Source: Levilactobacillus brevis ATCC 14869 = DSM 20054
Lineage (GTDB): Bacteria > Bacillota > Bacilli > Lactobacillales > Lactobacillaceae
Direction of reading: 5' to 3'
Assembly: GCF_001433855.1 (NCBI RefSeq)
Contig: NZ_AZCP01000001.1
Coordinates: forward strand, 373,056-437,055
Length of the DNA stretch: 64,000 nucleotides
Positions 35,778 to 46,033 of this stretch are shown here, piece by piece. How positions within the stretch are numbered: the stretch's first letter is position 1; each line of letters begins with the position of its first letter. The notes below the pieces were generated by a model. That model was not told where the DNA came from and searched no databases. It saw only the letters and a list, made by a program, of their open reading frames with translations. The position numbers and the translations under genes are program-made.

Positions 35778-36854
35778 TTATCCCTCCCGTGCCGTCATGG
35801 CTTCCATAAATTCATCAAACAAGTCGCGGCTTTCATGCGGACCGGGGGCCCCATCCGCAAAGAATTGCACGGAAAAAGCGGGGAAATCCCGGTGCCGCAA
35901 TCCCTGCACGGTGCCATTAATCAAATCCACATAAGTGGTAATTAGCCGGTCACGATCAATCGACTTGGCCACTACCGCGTAGCCTTGCCCTTGCGTCGCA
36001 TAAATAATATCGTTCGTCACAATCCGCCGAATGGGATGACCGCTGCCATGGTACTCAACTGGTAACATCTTCAACTCTGCGCCATTAGCTAGTGCAAACA
36101 ATTCATGGCCTAATCCAATAGCGAACAGTGGAATTTCTGCTTGGACAGTTCGAATCATCTCTAGTACCGCATCGCCTAAATCTAGTGGTGAACCCGGTCC
36201 AGTCGACAATAAGACCCCATCTGGGTCCAAATTCAAAACATCTTGAGCACTGGCTGTCCACGGTAAAACCGTCACATTACACCGGCGCTCAGACAACTGC
36301 CGTAAAATTCCATGTTTGAGGCCAAAATCAATCACCACGACGTTTTTCCCAGTATCCGGGTTCGGATAAGGCTTCGGCGTGGCAACTTGGTCGACTTGCC
36401 GGTTAGTCAGCACAGTCGCATTGAGTTGGTCAAAAGCGTGGGCATCGGCGACATCCACAATACTACCCTTCATCGGTCCATCCAATTGCCGCAATTTCCG
36501 AATTAAATGTCGCGTATCAATTCCGCTAATGCCAGGAATATTGTGTTGCTGTAAAAACTCATCGAGCGATAGACGTGATAACCGATTGGTCGAAATATTG
36601 GTCACATCGCGAACCACCATCCCCTTAGCCGTCGGTAAAATTGATTCATAGCTGTCATGGTTAATTCCCACATTACCAATCGCCGGCTGGGCAAAAACAA
36701 TAATCTGATTATGGTAGATTTGGTCCGTAATGGTTTCTTGATAGCCTAATAAATTTAAATTGGAGATGACTTCTCCACTCGTTGTCGCGCCAGCGCCAAA
36801 ACCTTCACCAGCGTAGGCCGAGCCGTCTTCTAAAATTAAATAACGTTTTGCCAT
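35778..36854 (-). CDS. Degenerate carbamoyl-phosphate synthase small subunit-like protein
   Basis: 358 residues, full CarA length. The N-terminal CarA domain (LEDGSAYAGEGFGA, GYQETITD) and GATase fold (LLSTGPGSP, FALANGA, PAFSVQ, APGPHES) are clear. The nucleophile motif GICLGHQ reads AIGLGHE (Cys to Gly at 247), and the catalytic HxE reads FFAD (F332 for His, D334 for Glu). It cannot release ammonia from glutamine. It lies 24 bases behind pyrR and 2 bases before the CarB-like gene, so the three are one operon. The loss matches that in the partner, suggesting they changed role together. Confidence 0.9.
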   Translation of the reverse strand: MAKRYLILEDGSAYAGEGFGAGATTSGEVISNLNLLGYQETITDQIYHNQIIVFAQPAIGNVGINHDSYESILPTAKGMVVRDVTNISTNRLSRLSLDEFLQQHNIPGISGIDTRHLIRKLRQLDGPMKGSIVDVADAHAFDQLNATVLTNRQVDQVATPKPYPNPDTGKNVVVIDFGLKHGILRQLSERRCNVTVLPWTASAQDVLNLDPDGVLLSTGPGSPLDLGDAVLEMIRTVQAEIPLFAIGLGHELFALANGAELKMLPVEYHGSGHPIRRIVTNDIIYATQGQGYAVVAKSIDRDRLITTYVDLINGTVQGLRHRDFPAFSVQFFADGAPGPHESRDLFDEFMEAMTAREG

Positions 36855-36878
36855 GCAAAATCGGCCCCTTTACCAGTC

Positions 36879-37505
<627 letters not shown>

Positions 37506-37554
37506 TTACCCGGCAAACCCGTTGATCTATCTTAGTATGTTTAGCATAAAAAAC

Positions 37555-38481
37555 CTAGATTGCTTTGTCAACCGGTAATCCGGCTTGTTGCCGCAAGTGA
37601 CGAACGGCTTTCGCAAAATTCTCGGGTACTGGTGCCGTGAAAACCAACTCTTCTCCAGTGGTTGGTTGCTTGAATCCTAGTTCACGGGCATGTAGAAATT
37701 GACCCGCCCCCTTGAGGGTCTTTTTCGGTCCGTAAAGCGGGTCCCCAGCAACTGGGTGATTAATATACGCCATATGCACCCGAATCTGATGGGTTCGCCC
37801 AGTTTCCAACCGACACGCAATTAACGTGTACGTACCATAACGTTCTAGAACTCGGAAATGGGTCACAGCCGGTCGACCATCTGTCACAATTGCTTGTTTT
37901 TTACGGTCCTTGGGAGAGCGCCCAAGTGGTGCCCGAATCACGCCGTCTTCTTCCTTAATGTTACCGTGGACGATTGCCACATACTCACGCAGATTCGTTT
38001 TAGCCTGTAATTGCGCGGACAGGCTCTGATGCGCGTGATCGTTTTTGGCAACCATCAGTAGTCCCGAAGTATCCTTGTCGATGCGATGCACAATCCCCGG
38101 CCGCAAGGTACCATTAATCTGTGATAAAGGACTGTGATACAGTAAGGCATTCACCAGCGTATGGTTTGGATGACCCGGTGCAGGATGTACCACCATCCCC
38201 TGCGGCTTATTAACCACCAACACATCAGCATCCTCATAAACAATCTCTAATGGGATGTCTTCTGGTGTTAAGTCTAGCGGTTCAGGATCTGGTAGACTGA
38301 CCCGAATCGTTGCCCCCACCTTGGGTTTGTCCTTTGGCTTGACCGTTGCACCATCGACCGTGATCTGACCGGCCTCAATAGCAAGCTTGGCCTGCGACCG
38401 CGATACCGTTGCGACCGCATCCGCCACTAACTTATCTAAACGTTCAGTCGTTGTCACTTGAAATTCCGTTGTTTCCATCAT
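37555..38481 (-). CDS. Pseudouridine synthase, RluD family
   Basis: 308 residues: N-terminal S4 domain (ERLDKLVADAVATVSRSQAK) and RluA/RluD catalytic domain with HRIDKDTSGLLMVAKN (catalytic Asp) and GRTHQIRVHM. It converts uridine to pseudouridine in 23S rRNA; exact sites are inferred from the family. Its ATGATG start overlaps the lspA stop, and lspA-rluD is the usual Firmicutes pair before pyrR. Confidence 0.94.
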   Translation of the reverse strand: MMETTEFQVTTTERLDKLVADAVATVSRSQAKLAIEAGQITVDGATVKPKDKPKVGATIRVSLPDPEPLDLTPEDIPLEIVYEDADVLVVNKPQGMVVHPAPGHPNHTLVNALLYHSPLSQINGTLRPGIVHRIDKDTSGLLMVAKNDHAHQSLSAQLQAKTNLREYVAIVHGNIKEEDGVIRAPLGRSPKDRKKQAIVTDGRPAVTHFRVLERYGTYTLIACRLETGRTHQIRVHMAYINHPVAGDPLYGPKKTLKGAGQFLHARELGFKQPTTGEELVFTAPVPENFAKAVRHLRQQAGLPVDKAI

Positions 38482-38942
38482 TTAGCCTCCCGTCGATCAG
38501 CTAGATAAACGCCAATCGCAATTAAAATGACCCCGACTGTTAAACAACTGTCGGCAAAATTAAAGATAGGGAAATTGATAAAGTCCAGTTGGAACATATC
38601 AACGACGTATCCCTGCGTCAATCGGTCAATGAAGTTGCCAATAGTTCCGGCCATCATCAAAGCCAAACCGAGTTCTTCTAATCGGTGGTTTTGATCTCGC
38701 CGATACTGCCAAAAGAAGTAACCCATAATGCCCAAAGCCACCACGGCGATAACCGCAAAAAACCACATTTGTCCTTGTAAAATACTCCAAGCAGCACCGT
38801 TATTACGCAAATGCGTCAGTGATAGTACGCCCGGAATAAGTGGGTGTTCACCACCTAAAGCAATATTGGCCACCACAGCGTGTTTAATGAACTGGTCCAC
38901 GCCCACCAATAAAATAATTAAGATTGTATCCACAATCAGCAT
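38478..38942 (-). CDS. lspA: Lipoprotein signal peptidase
   Basis: 154 residues with four membrane helices and the two catalytic Asp motifs, GNFIDRL and NFADSCLTVG. It cleaves signal peptides from diacylated prolipoproteins in the membrane. ATG 38942 matches the family start (MLIVDTILIILLVGVDQFIKH); the frame to 39002 is too long. It overlaps rluD by four bases. Confidence 0.95.
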   Translation of the reverse strand: MLIVDTILIILLVGVDQFIKHAVVANIALGGEHPLIPGVLSLTHLRNNGAAWSILQGQMWFFAVIAVVALGIMGYFFWQYRRDQNHRLEELGLALMMAGTIGNFIDRLTQGYVVDMFQLDFINFPIFNFADSCLTVGVILIAIGVYLADRREAK

Positions 38943-39039
38943 AGAGTCCGGAGCACCTTTCCTATTAGTCGTTATCGAAAAGTATACCAGAAAAGTTGGC
39001 ATTTAGGCACTTTAGCCCCCACAAATTCCAGAAAAGGCC

Positions 39040-39083
39040 AAAAAACAGTCATCGCTGTGAATTCGTCACACACGACAACTGTT
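39040..39083 (-). terminator. Terminator of the ebsA-fhs operon
   Basis: On the minus strand, an ACAGT...TGTGA hairpin with arms TCACAGCGATGACTGT, followed by six T. It lies 20 bases after the fhs stop. Confidence 0.75.
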
Positions 39084-39101
39084 TCAATTTAACTAATTGT
39101 T

Positions 39102-40757
39102 TTAAAACAATCCACTAATGGTCCCATCTGGGGCAATATCCATATCCAAAGCTGCTGGATGTTTGGGAAGCCCGGGCATAGTCAAAACATTTCCGGTCAG
39201 GGCGACCACAAACCCAGCACCTAGCCGCGGTGCAAATTCACGCACATGGATAGTAAAGTCCTGTGGGGCCCCCAACTGATGCGCGTCATCAGTCAAAGAA
39301 TACTGAGTTTTGGCCATGCAGACGGGTAAATGATCCCAGCCATATTGGGCAAACGTCTTAAGTTGTCGTTTGGCTTTAGCTGATAGTTCAACCTGCGCAC
39401 CACCATAGATTTTTTGCGTAATGGCCGTCATCTGCGTCATGAGATCGGCATGCTCTGGTGTCAACCGCGTAAAATGGCTTGGTTGTTGGGTCGCTGTGAC
39501 CACCTTATCAGCTAGGTCCATCGCTCCGGCACCCCCATCGGCCCACACCGTCGTTGTCGCTACGGGAACGTCAATGGCTGCCACTTCAGCTTCTAAGGCT
39601 GCCACTTCAGCGTCCGTATCACTCGTGAAACGATTAATTGCCACCACCACGGGAACACCATACTGCTGCATACTGTGGATGTGCCGCTTTAAGTTGGCAC
39701 TGCCTTGTTGTAAAGCCGCCACATTCTCAGTTTCTAGATCGGCCCGCTTGACACCACCGTTATACTTAAGCGCCCGAATTGTCGCCACAATGACGACAGC
39801 GTCAGGTGTCTTCCCTAAGACTGGTGTCTTGATGTCCATAAACTTTTCACCGCCCAAATCGGCCCCAAATCCGGCCTCCGTCACCGTATAATCACCTAGT
39901 TGCAGCGCTGTTTGCGTGGCAAGCACTGAGTTACACCCGTGCGCGATATTGGCAAAGGGGCCACCGTGAATGATCGCCGGATTATGTTCCAACGTCTGAA
40001 CCAAATTAGGCTTAATGGCATCCTTTAATAACAGGGTAATGGCACCGCCAACTTGTAAATCACCGACAGTGACGGGTTCCTTATCCATATTGTAACCAAT
40101 CAAGATGCGATTAACGCGGCGTTTCAAATCACTTAGGTCCTCACTCAAACATAAAACGGCCATTAATTCACTGGCAACTGTAATGTCGAACCCATCTTGC
40201 CGGGGAACCCCCGATGTCCGACCACCCAACCCAATCACCGTTTGCCGTAACGCCCGATCATTGATATCTAAGACCCGTTTCCAAACAATTTGGCGTGGAT
40301 CTAGGCGTAAGGCATTGCCCTGCTGAATGTGATTATCAATTAATGCCGCCAAAGTATCGTGGGCTTCCGTCAAAGCATGCATGTCCCCAGTAAAATGGAG
40401 GTTAATGTCTTCCATAGGCACCACTTGAGCGTACCCGCCACCAGTCGCACCACCCTTAAGTCCCATTACCGGGCCTAAAGAGGGTTCTCTTAACGCCAAG
40501 ACTGTTTGATGACCTGCCCGGTTCAGTGCATCCCCTAAGCCGACCACAACAGTGGACTTGCCTTCACCAGCTGGGGTCGGATTGATAGAGGTCACGAGTA
40601 CCAATTTGCCTTGCGGTCGCGGACTAGCCAATGGCAGATTAATCTTCGCCTTGGTGTGCCCATAAGGTTCAATCTGATCGGCGGTCAATCCAACCTTAGC
40701 CGCAATCTTTTCGATGGGCTCTAGGGCTGTTGCTTGCGAAATTTCAATATCTTTCAA
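39102..40757 (-). CDS. fhs: Formate-tetrahydrofolate ligase
   Basis: 551 residues. ATP-dependent formation of 10-formyl-THF for purine and formyl-Met-tRNA synthesis. Motifs: [14 protein letters not shown] (P-loop), [32 protein letters not shown]. The start is TTG 40757, seven bases after AGGAGG, and overlaps the upstream stop as TTGA, so translation is coupled to the EbsA-like gene. It shares the one-carbon/folate theme with the riboswitch-controlled folT 12 kb away. Confidence 0.97.
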   Translation of the reverse strand: MKDIEISQATALEPIEKIAAKVGLTADQIEPYGHTKAKINLPLASPRPQGKLVLVTSINPTPAGEGKSTVVVGLGDALNRAGHQTVLALREPSLGPVMGLKGGATGGGYAQVVPMEDINLHFTGDMHALTEAHDTLAALIDNHIQQGNALRLDPRQIVWKRVLDINDRALRQTVIGLGGRTSGVPRQDGFDITVASELMAVLCLSEDLSDLKRRVNRILIGYNMDKEPVTVGDLQVGGAITLLLKDAIKPNLVQTLEHNPAIIHGGPFANIAHGCNSVLATQTALQLGDYTVTEAGFGADLGGEKFMDIKTPVLGKTPDAVVIVATIRALKYNGGVKRADLETENVAALQQGSANLKRHIHSMQQYGVPVVVAINRFTSDTDAEVAALEAEVAAIDVPVATTTVWADGGAGAMDLADKVVTATQQPSHFTRLTPEHADLMTQMTAITQKIYGGAQVELSAKAKRQLKTFAQYGWDHLPVCMAKTQYSLTDDAHQLGAPQDFTIHVREFAPRLGAGFVVALTGNVLTMPGLPKHPAALDMDIAPDGTISGLF

Positions 40758-41173
40758 ACTGTTTCCTCCTGACGTTCATTCGCTGCCATGGCTGTTTGAA
40801 TTAATCCAGCCAATTCAATAACGGAATTTCGTGGCAGTAAAAACTGATAAATCTTTCCTTGCGCCACAATCCCCAATCGATACCGGGACACCTGAACGCT
40901 GCTAACTTGGTGTAACGGAATGACCAAGTGACGGTGGTTCAACACGGTACTAACCATCAAGACACCGTTTGCCATGGTAATATTTCTAAAGTGAATCTCG
41001 GCCCAACACAGGACCGCAAAAGCAATAAAGAATCCTAGGGTATACCAATTAAAATGGGTCACCTCTAGCCAGAAAATAGCGCCCATGAGGAGCACCATGA
41101 AGGTCCAGCTCCAATTAATGACACTGCTGATCGGATTCGGTTGATATAAAAAACGTCGTTCTTGGGTTATCAT
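40754..41173 (-). CDS. EbsA-like membrane protein
   Basis: 139 residues: two adjacent membrane helices ([35 protein letters not shown]) and a C-terminal PH-like domain ([19 protein letters not shown]). It resembles the EbsA family of enterococci and lactobacilli, whose role is unclear. ATG 41173 has GAGGTG upstream; the TTG at 41194 would place that site inside the gene. It overlaps fhs and diverges from an RNase H-like gene with only 39 bases between. Confidence 0.7.
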   Translation of the reverse strand: MITQERRFLYQPNPISSVINWSWTFMVLLMGAIFWLEVTHFNWYTLGFFIAFAVLCWAEIHFRNITMANGVLMVSTVLNHRHLVIPLHQVSSVQVSRYRLGIVAQGKIYQFLLPRNSVIELAGLIQTAMAANERQEETV

Positions 41174-41212
41174 TGGGTTATACACCTCGTTCAATTATAG
41201 GAGTGATTTTTC

Positions 41213-41617
41213 TTGTATACCTTATATACAGACGCCGCCACCCAACCCCAAACGGGACTGAGTGCTGGTGGCATTCTCATTATCCATGATCATCAGCAAA
41301 CGCAGGTCAAAACGACCTTGCAAGCCACCACTAATCACCAAGCGGAATTTGAAACCGCTCGTATCGGCTTCGAACGCCTATTAGCCGTAGTTACTGATCC
41401 AGCGCAAGCCACCGTCTTATTCTACACAGACAGCCAACTGGTCAGTGACAGTCTGGCAAAACACTATGCCAAACACTACCAATCCCTAGTTGATGCCTTA
41501 TTACAAGCCCAAGCACCCTTTCAGTTGGTGCTGACCCAATGGGTGCCTGAAAAACAAAATCAAGGTGCCCATACACTGGCTAATCAGGCGCTTCATTCTG
41601 CGGAGGGCTTCAAATAA
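41213..41617 (+). CDS. Ribonuclease HI-like protein
   Basis: 134 residues with an RNase H fold: LYTDAAT (first Asp), HQAEFETA (Glu), FYTDSQL (second Asp), and a late QGAHTLANQAL (His region). All acidic catalytic positions are present. It probably cleaves RNA in RNA-DNA hybrids. TTG start at 41213 with AGGAG nine bases before. The 3' end overlaps the convergent FAD oxidoreductase gene by 25 bases. Confidence 0.88.
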   Translation: MYTLYTDAATQPQTGLSAGGILIIHDHQQTQVKTTLQATTNHQAEFETARIGFERLLAVVTDPAQATVLFYTDSQLVSDSLAKHYAKHYQSLVDALLQAQAPFQLVLTQWVPEKQNQGAHTLANQALHSAEGFK

Positions 41618-42717
41618 GTGGCTAACGGCTTCTCGTATTCGCTCCAATCCGGAGTTCCACCATATAACGCCGATCCTGCCAACAACCGCCCCACTTGTGG
41701 TCCGGTCGTCAAGCCAGATGAGCCGAGGCCTGAAGCCACCAAAATAGCTTCATGATCGGGGACTGGTCCGAAGAAGGGGGCAAAATCACTGGTGTAAGCC
41801 CGTGTACCAACCCGGGTCCCCGTGATATTAGCCGTCGTCAATGACGGCATTAGTCGTTGGGCACTCGCAAATAGATCCGCGGTGACCATTGGGTCCACTT
41901 GTAAATTAAACTTGCCGTCATCTTCATGCGTCGCGCCAACAATTAATTTACCATGACCAAACGGAACAAAATCCCGTTCACCTTCCGGCATCAATACTGG
42001 CATGTTTTCTTGGATAGGATAATCCTTAACGGCCAATTCAATTAACTGGCCTTTTTGTGGTCGCACATCAGCCGTAATACCTAACGGCGCCAACAGTTCC
42101 TTGGCCCAAGCGCCTGCCGCAACGATTACCCGATCAAATTGCCGAGCACCCAATGATGTGACCACTTGGCCCTGGGCCGTTAGGTGAACCCGTTCTCGCC
42201 GAATAGTCAAATTCTTAGCGGTTGCCTGTGCCAATAGACCGGCAACTAAGGCCGCACCATCTACCCGGGCACCACCACTAATAAAGACTCCCGGTTGGGC
42301 ATTGGCCAGCAAGGGAATCTTGGTCTGGACTTCAGCAGCCGTCAACGTTGTGACTGACCCCATCGTGACCGCCGTTTGCCGTCGCTCTTGGGCCAAGTCA
42401 AATAGCAGCTCTAAATCCGTGGGAATTTCTCTCGTAACAATGGTCCCAGTTTGTTGATAAACATCCGTCCCTAATTGGGCATCATGGATCAGTTGGGGAT
42501 ATAAATCTGCCCCCGCCTTTGCTAGCTGATACCACTGTTGATTACGCCTTTTAGATAGCCAAGGTGAAATAATACCGGCCGCAGCCGTCGTGGCCTGTCC
42601 TAGACCATCATCAAACAAGGTCACTTTAACCTGTTGACCACCCGGTAAGGTGCTTAAATAATAAGCAGCGGTCGCACCGACGATCCCGCCACCAATAATA
42701 GCAATTTGTTTTTCCAT
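41593..42717 (-). CDS. FAD-dependent oxidoreductase (DAO/glycine oxidase-like)
   Basis: 374 residues with the FAD-binding GGGIVGATAAYYL at the N-terminus, AAAGIISPWLS, and the C-terminal GLGSSGLTTGP that closes the flavin site. This is the D-amino-acid-oxidase-like family (DadA, glycine oxidase). The true substrate is unknown; no thiamine genes are adjacent. It is a single gene with a convergent 3' overlap with the RNase H-like gene. Confidence 0.9.
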   Translation of the reverse strand: MEKQIAIIGGGIVGATAAYYLSTLPGGQQVKVTLFDDGLGQATTAAAGIISPWLSKRRNQQWYQLAKAGADLYPQLIHDAQLGTDVYQQTGTIVTREIPTDLELLFDLAQERRQTAVTMGSVTTLTAAEVQTKIPLLANAQPGVFISGGARVDGAALVAGLLAQATAKNLTIRRERVHLTAQGQVVTSLGARQFDRVIVAAGAWAKELLAPLGITADVRPQKGQLIELAVKDYPIQENMPVLMPEGERDFVPFGHGKLIVGATHEDDGKFNLQVDPMVTADLFASAQRLMPSLTTANITGTRVGTRAYTSDFAPFFGPVPDHEAILVASGLGSSGLTTGPQVGRLLAGSALYGGTPDWSEYEKPLATYLKPSAE

Positions 42718-42811
42718 GTTCGCATGAACCTCCTCATTTAAGAAAGAGCTTTACCGTTTTCATTTTAGCATAACTTACCTGGTAAAGTTGCTTACTGGAC
42801 ATTGTCCCAAA

Positions 42812-42860
42812 CAAAAAGGACCCCGCACCCGCCAATCGGCGTGATTCGGAGTCCTTTTGC
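42812..42860 (-). terminator. Terminator of the nitroreductase gene
   Basis: AAAAAGGAC...GTCCTTTT outer arms with an inner GCC/GGC stem; the T run lies on the minus strand. Confidence 0.8.
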
Positions 42861-42873
42861 TTTTTGCTTAAAG

Positions 42874-43476
42874 TTATTTGAAAACTAAGAAACGATCATC
42901 GTCAGCCATGTATTCCTTATCACCGGCTGGTGCTTCAATCGAACCAAAGTCCATTTCAGCCCGTAACCGCCAGCTAGCAGGAATGTTAAAGGCAGCCCGA
43001 ACTTCATCATCAATTAGCGGATTGTAATGTTGAAGGTTAGCCCCTAAGCCATTTTCGGCTAAAGAAGTCCAAACAGAGTACTGGGCGTTGCCTTGAGCTT
43101 GTTCAGACCAATCTTGGAAGTTATCCGCATATAGTGGGAAGTTATCCTCGAATTCTTTAACCGTCTTCGTCTCCGTGTAAAACAGGATTGTCCCAAAGGC
43201 TGCCTTGAAGTTATTAATCTTCGCTGCTGTTCTCGCAAAAGCTGCTTCATCGGGAACTTCTTGTTTCAAACGATTAATCACGATGTCCCACAACTTTTCG
43301 TGTGAGTCGCCGAATAAAATTACCGCCCGTGTCGTTTGATTATTAAACGGCGTTGGTGCTTGCTTCATATTGGTTTTGATTAAATCCGTCAATTCATCAG
43401 TTGATAGCTTCACATTGCGACCCAGTGCGTAAATGCTCCGCCGTTTCTTGGCTAAATCGATAAAGTTTGTTTCCAT
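42874..43476 (-). CDS. Nitroreductase family protein
   Basis: 200 residues: FMN-binding start KKRRSIYALG, central FNNQTTRAVILFG, and ENGLGANLQHYNP, matching the NfsB/HBN1-like oxidoreductases that reduce nitro compounds or quinones with NAD(P)H. Monocistronic. The TetR gene upstream in the same direction may control it. Confidence 0.92.
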   Translation of the reverse strand: METNFIDLAKKRRSIYALGRNVKLSTDELTDLIKTNMKQAPTPFNNQTTRAVILFGDSHEKLWDIVINRLKQEVPDEAAFARTAAKINNFKAAFGTILFYTETKTVKEFEDNFPLYADNFQDWSEQAQGNAQYSVWTSLAENGLGANLQHYNPLIDDEVRAAFNIPASWRLRAEMDFGSIEAPAGDKEYMADDDRFLVFK

Positions 43477-43608
43477 GGTAAAAAACCTCGCTTTTTAGGA
43501 TACCCGGTAATGGGCAAATTATGTTTAAGTTTAATGCACTATTTCAGTTTATCACTTACTTTTTGAAAGTAAAGTATTTCATCTGCCCTCCGTCAATCTT
43601 TCAACCGC

Positions 43609-44133
43609 CTACCCACCCAATAGGCTGATTAATTGGCTAGTTACCTGTTTTTCATCAACGGGGATGGTTGGTAATAGGACCAAAACACCCACGAGATAGG
43701 TCCACACGGCTAATGAAGCCGACTGTGGCTCAAGCGTTAGTTGTTGCTGCGCCGCATACAAAGTCACAACGGTGGTTAAACTCTGCGGTACCGATAAATC
43801 TCCGGTCAAAACAAATTGGATTCCATATGGATGATCGTGTTGATAGGTTAATAAGTTCGTCACCATTTGCCGAAGCATCGTTGGTGCATCGGCCGAGTCC
43901 AAGACCCCCATCCGCAGAGTCGCAGTGACTTCTGCTTGAATAGTCGTTTTCAAGTTAGCTAATAGACTGGCTTTATCTGGAAAATGCCGATAAACAGCCG
44001 CTGGGGTAACCGCTAAAACTCGAGCAATTTGGCGCAATGAGAGTTGATTGGCCCCAGCTTCCTCTAGTTGTTGACGAGCAACCTGCTGGATAGCGGCTGC
44101 TAAATTTTGCCGATGATAAGGCTGTGTAACCAT
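43609..44133 (-). CDS. TetR-family regulator
   Basis: 174 residues: HTH (LSLRQIARVLAVTPAAVYRHFPDKASLL) with a WHG-type C-terminal domain. GGGGGGATC precedes the ATG. It lies between a nitroreductase gene and a divergent CPBP gene; either may be its target. Confidence 0.9.
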   Translation of the reverse strand: MVTQPYHRQNLAAAIQQVARQQLEEAGANQLSLRQIARVLAVTPAAVYRHFPDKASLLANLKTTIQAEVTATLRMGVLDSADAPTMLRQMVTNLLTYQHDHPYGIQFVLTGDLSVPQSLTTVVTLYAAQQQLTLEPQSASLAVWTYLVGVLVLLPTIPVDEKQVTSQLISLLGG

Positions 44134-44318
44134 CTTGATCCCCCCTCAAACGTGTCCGTACCGCGGATTATATCTCAATGTTAACACTGATTACGTCGAA
44201 TGTAAACACCAGTAACATTGATTTAAAAATAGCAATCCTTACGGAAACTTTACAGTCATAACCGTTGCTTTGTTTTACAATATGTTTAAAGATCTTTTTA
44301 GAAAAGAGTGGCTTATTT

Positions 44319-44990
44319 ATGACCGCAACGCACACCGTTTCCTCAAGACGCTTAGTCGCGCAGTTCATTAGTTTTTGGTTATTATGGTTTATTGTTCAGA
44401 TTGGTCTCAACCAGCCTATCCAACGGCATTTTACTGGCTGGTCCCAAGAGATCCTGCTAGACCTCATCAAACTCACCGTTTGGCTGGGGGCCGCTTGGTG
44501 GTTCTTACATCAAACGTCCGCTCAGCAATTGACCGTCCCTAATTCCCAGCAGTGGCGAGTGGCTTGGCGCTTCACCGCTGGCTACCTGGTCTTTGGCGCA
44601 GTCGTAGTCTACTTATTATTCCAGTTTTGGCTAGCACATCACGGCTTGCGGATTGCTCACGGTTTTATCCCTGAATACTGGGGACGCTATTTCCTCGTGG
44701 TTGGGATCACTGAGGAATTTGTTTTCCGTGGTTACTTTTTAAACGTCCTACTAAAGAAAACCAGTTTGACGACAGCCAACATTTTGCAGGCTATTGCATT
44801 CGCCAGCCTACACATCCCCCGTTATCTGACAACTGTACCGGCAATGAGCCTGACGAGTTGGATAGGCAACCTGATCTCTGTTTTTGCGCTGGGTCTCCTG
44901 TTCGGCTGGTTATACGCTCGCAGTCACTCACTGTGGCCAGGTATCGTTACCCATATGACTTGGGACATTTTAGTTACCCTCTTTGCTTAA
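44319..44990 (+). CDS. CPBP family intramembrane metalloprotease
   Basis: 223 residues, about seven membrane helices, with the CPBP (Abi) motifs EEFVFRG, FASLHIPR and HMTWD. Related proteins in lactobacilli act in bacteriocin self-immunity or membrane protein processing. No bacteriocin gene is next to it. ATG 44319 is preferred; the frame from 44265 begins upstream of GAGTGG. Substrate unknown. Confidence 0.9.
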   Translation: MTATHTVSSRRLVAQFISFWLLWFIVQIGLNQPIQRHFTGWSQEILLDLIKLTVWLGAAWWFLHQTSAQQLTVPNSQQWRVAWRFTAGYLVFGAVVVYLLFQFWLAHHGLRIAHGFIPEYWGRYFLVVGITEEFVFRGYFLNVLLKKTSLTTANILQAIAFASLHIPRYLTTVPAMSLTSWIGNLISVFALGLLFGWLYARSHSLWPGIVTHMTWDILVTLFA

Positions 44991-44994
44991 GCTC

Positions 44995-45038
44995 TAAAAA
45001 ATGCGTTCAGGACTGTTAAGTCCCAAACGCATTTTTTA
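44995..45038. terminator. Bidirectional terminator
   Basis: AAAAAATGCGTT...AACGCATTTTTT with an inner GGAC/GTCC stem, between the CPBP gene and a convergent membrane protein gene. Confidence 0.9.
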
Positions 45039-45047
45039 ATATCGCTT

Positions 45048-45398
45048 TTACGTCGTCTGAATCCGTCGTTTCAAGAATCCTAGCAGGACGCTTAAAAACG
45101 CAAATGGTAAGCAGAAACTCAGAAACGCTGTCAGTAAGACTGGTGCTACCGTAATGGTTAATCCCAGATCAATCACACCTACACCCACGCTTACCCACAG
45201 CAAGAGTCGCCACCAACCACGCCGTATCCGCGGTTGATAAGTCAAACCATAGACCAGAAGTGTTAAGGCTGTCGTCAGCAACAGTGCCCGATCAATCAGC
45301 GGCATGGTCACTAAGCCCGTTAGTATTAAGGCGACGACACTTAACCCGATAAAGAAGTAACCGTACCAGCGTTGCGTCTGAACAGTTGATTTCATCAT
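45048..45398 (-). CDS. Four-helix membrane protein of unknown function
   Basis: 116 residues with about four membrane helices (GYFFIGLSVVALILTGLV, LLLTTALTLLVYGLTY, LLLWVSVGVGVIDLGLTI, AFLSFCLPFAFLSVLLGF) and basic ends. GGGAGC precedes tandem ATG codons; the second (45395) is equally possible. Not a family I can name. Single gene with a terminator behind. Confidence 0.75.
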   Translation of the reverse strand: MMKSTVQTQRWYGYFFIGLSVVALILTGLVTMPLIDRALLLTTALTLLVYGLTYQPRIRRGWWRLLLWVSVGVGVIDLGLTITVAPVLLTAFLSFCLPFAFLSVLLGFLKRRIQTT

Positions 45399-45501
45399 GA
45401 TCGCTCCCTTTATCTATCTACTTGACACTTCTATTTTACTTGAAAATGTAATCGCTTACCATAAAAATATCTTTATGGAGTCCACCGATTGTCAGCACTT
45501 T

Positions 45502-45963
45502 TTAATCGTCAACTCGTAAATTACCATTCCACGAATCACTAACTAGCGTTGATGCCGTGCCAGTAAACACCTGTAAGAATTCCGGTAGACTAGCGGCACT
45601 GTTTTCTCGTGTTAAGGCCGTGATTGGTAACCAACTTAACTGACCCTCCGCACTGGCCTTTAGGGTTCCTGTAAAATCTGAGGCCCGATACAGCAATCCC
45701 AGCTTGCGGTGCTTGCGGTCATCGTCAAACCATTCGCAGGTACCGCAAAAAGTCACGCCAGATAATTGGAGACCCGTTTCTTCAAAAACCTCGCGAATCG
45801 CGGCCGTTGCACAGGGTTCGCCAACTTCCACATGACCGCCCGGAAAGCTATGTCCGGCTTTCCAAGGCACATTAACCTTGTCTTCCACCAAAACACGTTG
45901 TGTCTCAGGATCTGTCACCATCACCATTGTTACCAATTCAACTGGCTGCGTTCGTGTTGCCAT
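45502..45963 (-). CDS. Nudix hydrolase (8-oxo-dGTP-diphosphatase-like)
   Basis: 153 residues with a full Nudix box (GHVEVGEPCATAAIREVFEETGL). SFPGGHVE and FFDDDR-like loops resemble nucleotide-pool sanitising members. ATG 45963 follows AGGGGA at good spacing; the longer frame to 46044 runs into the MFS pseudogene. Substrate not certain. Confidence 0.9.
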   Translation of the reverse strand: MATRTQPVELVTMVMVTDPETQRVLVEDKVNVPWKAGHSFPGGHVEVGEPCATAAIREVFEETGLQLSGVTFCGTCEWFDDDRKHRKLGLLYRASDFTGTLKASAEGQLSWLPITALTRENSAASLPEFLQVFTGTASTLVSDSWNGNLRVDD

Positions 45964-46033
45964 TCTACCGTCCCCTTTGTCATTTCGAGCTGGCTTAATT
46001 CTAGCAAGTTCGACTATAGATTGTAAAGTCACG

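Noticed and set aside
39421..39891. Plus-strand frame of 156 codons
   Set aside because: Antisense to fhs; composition is a reflection of the real gene's codons.
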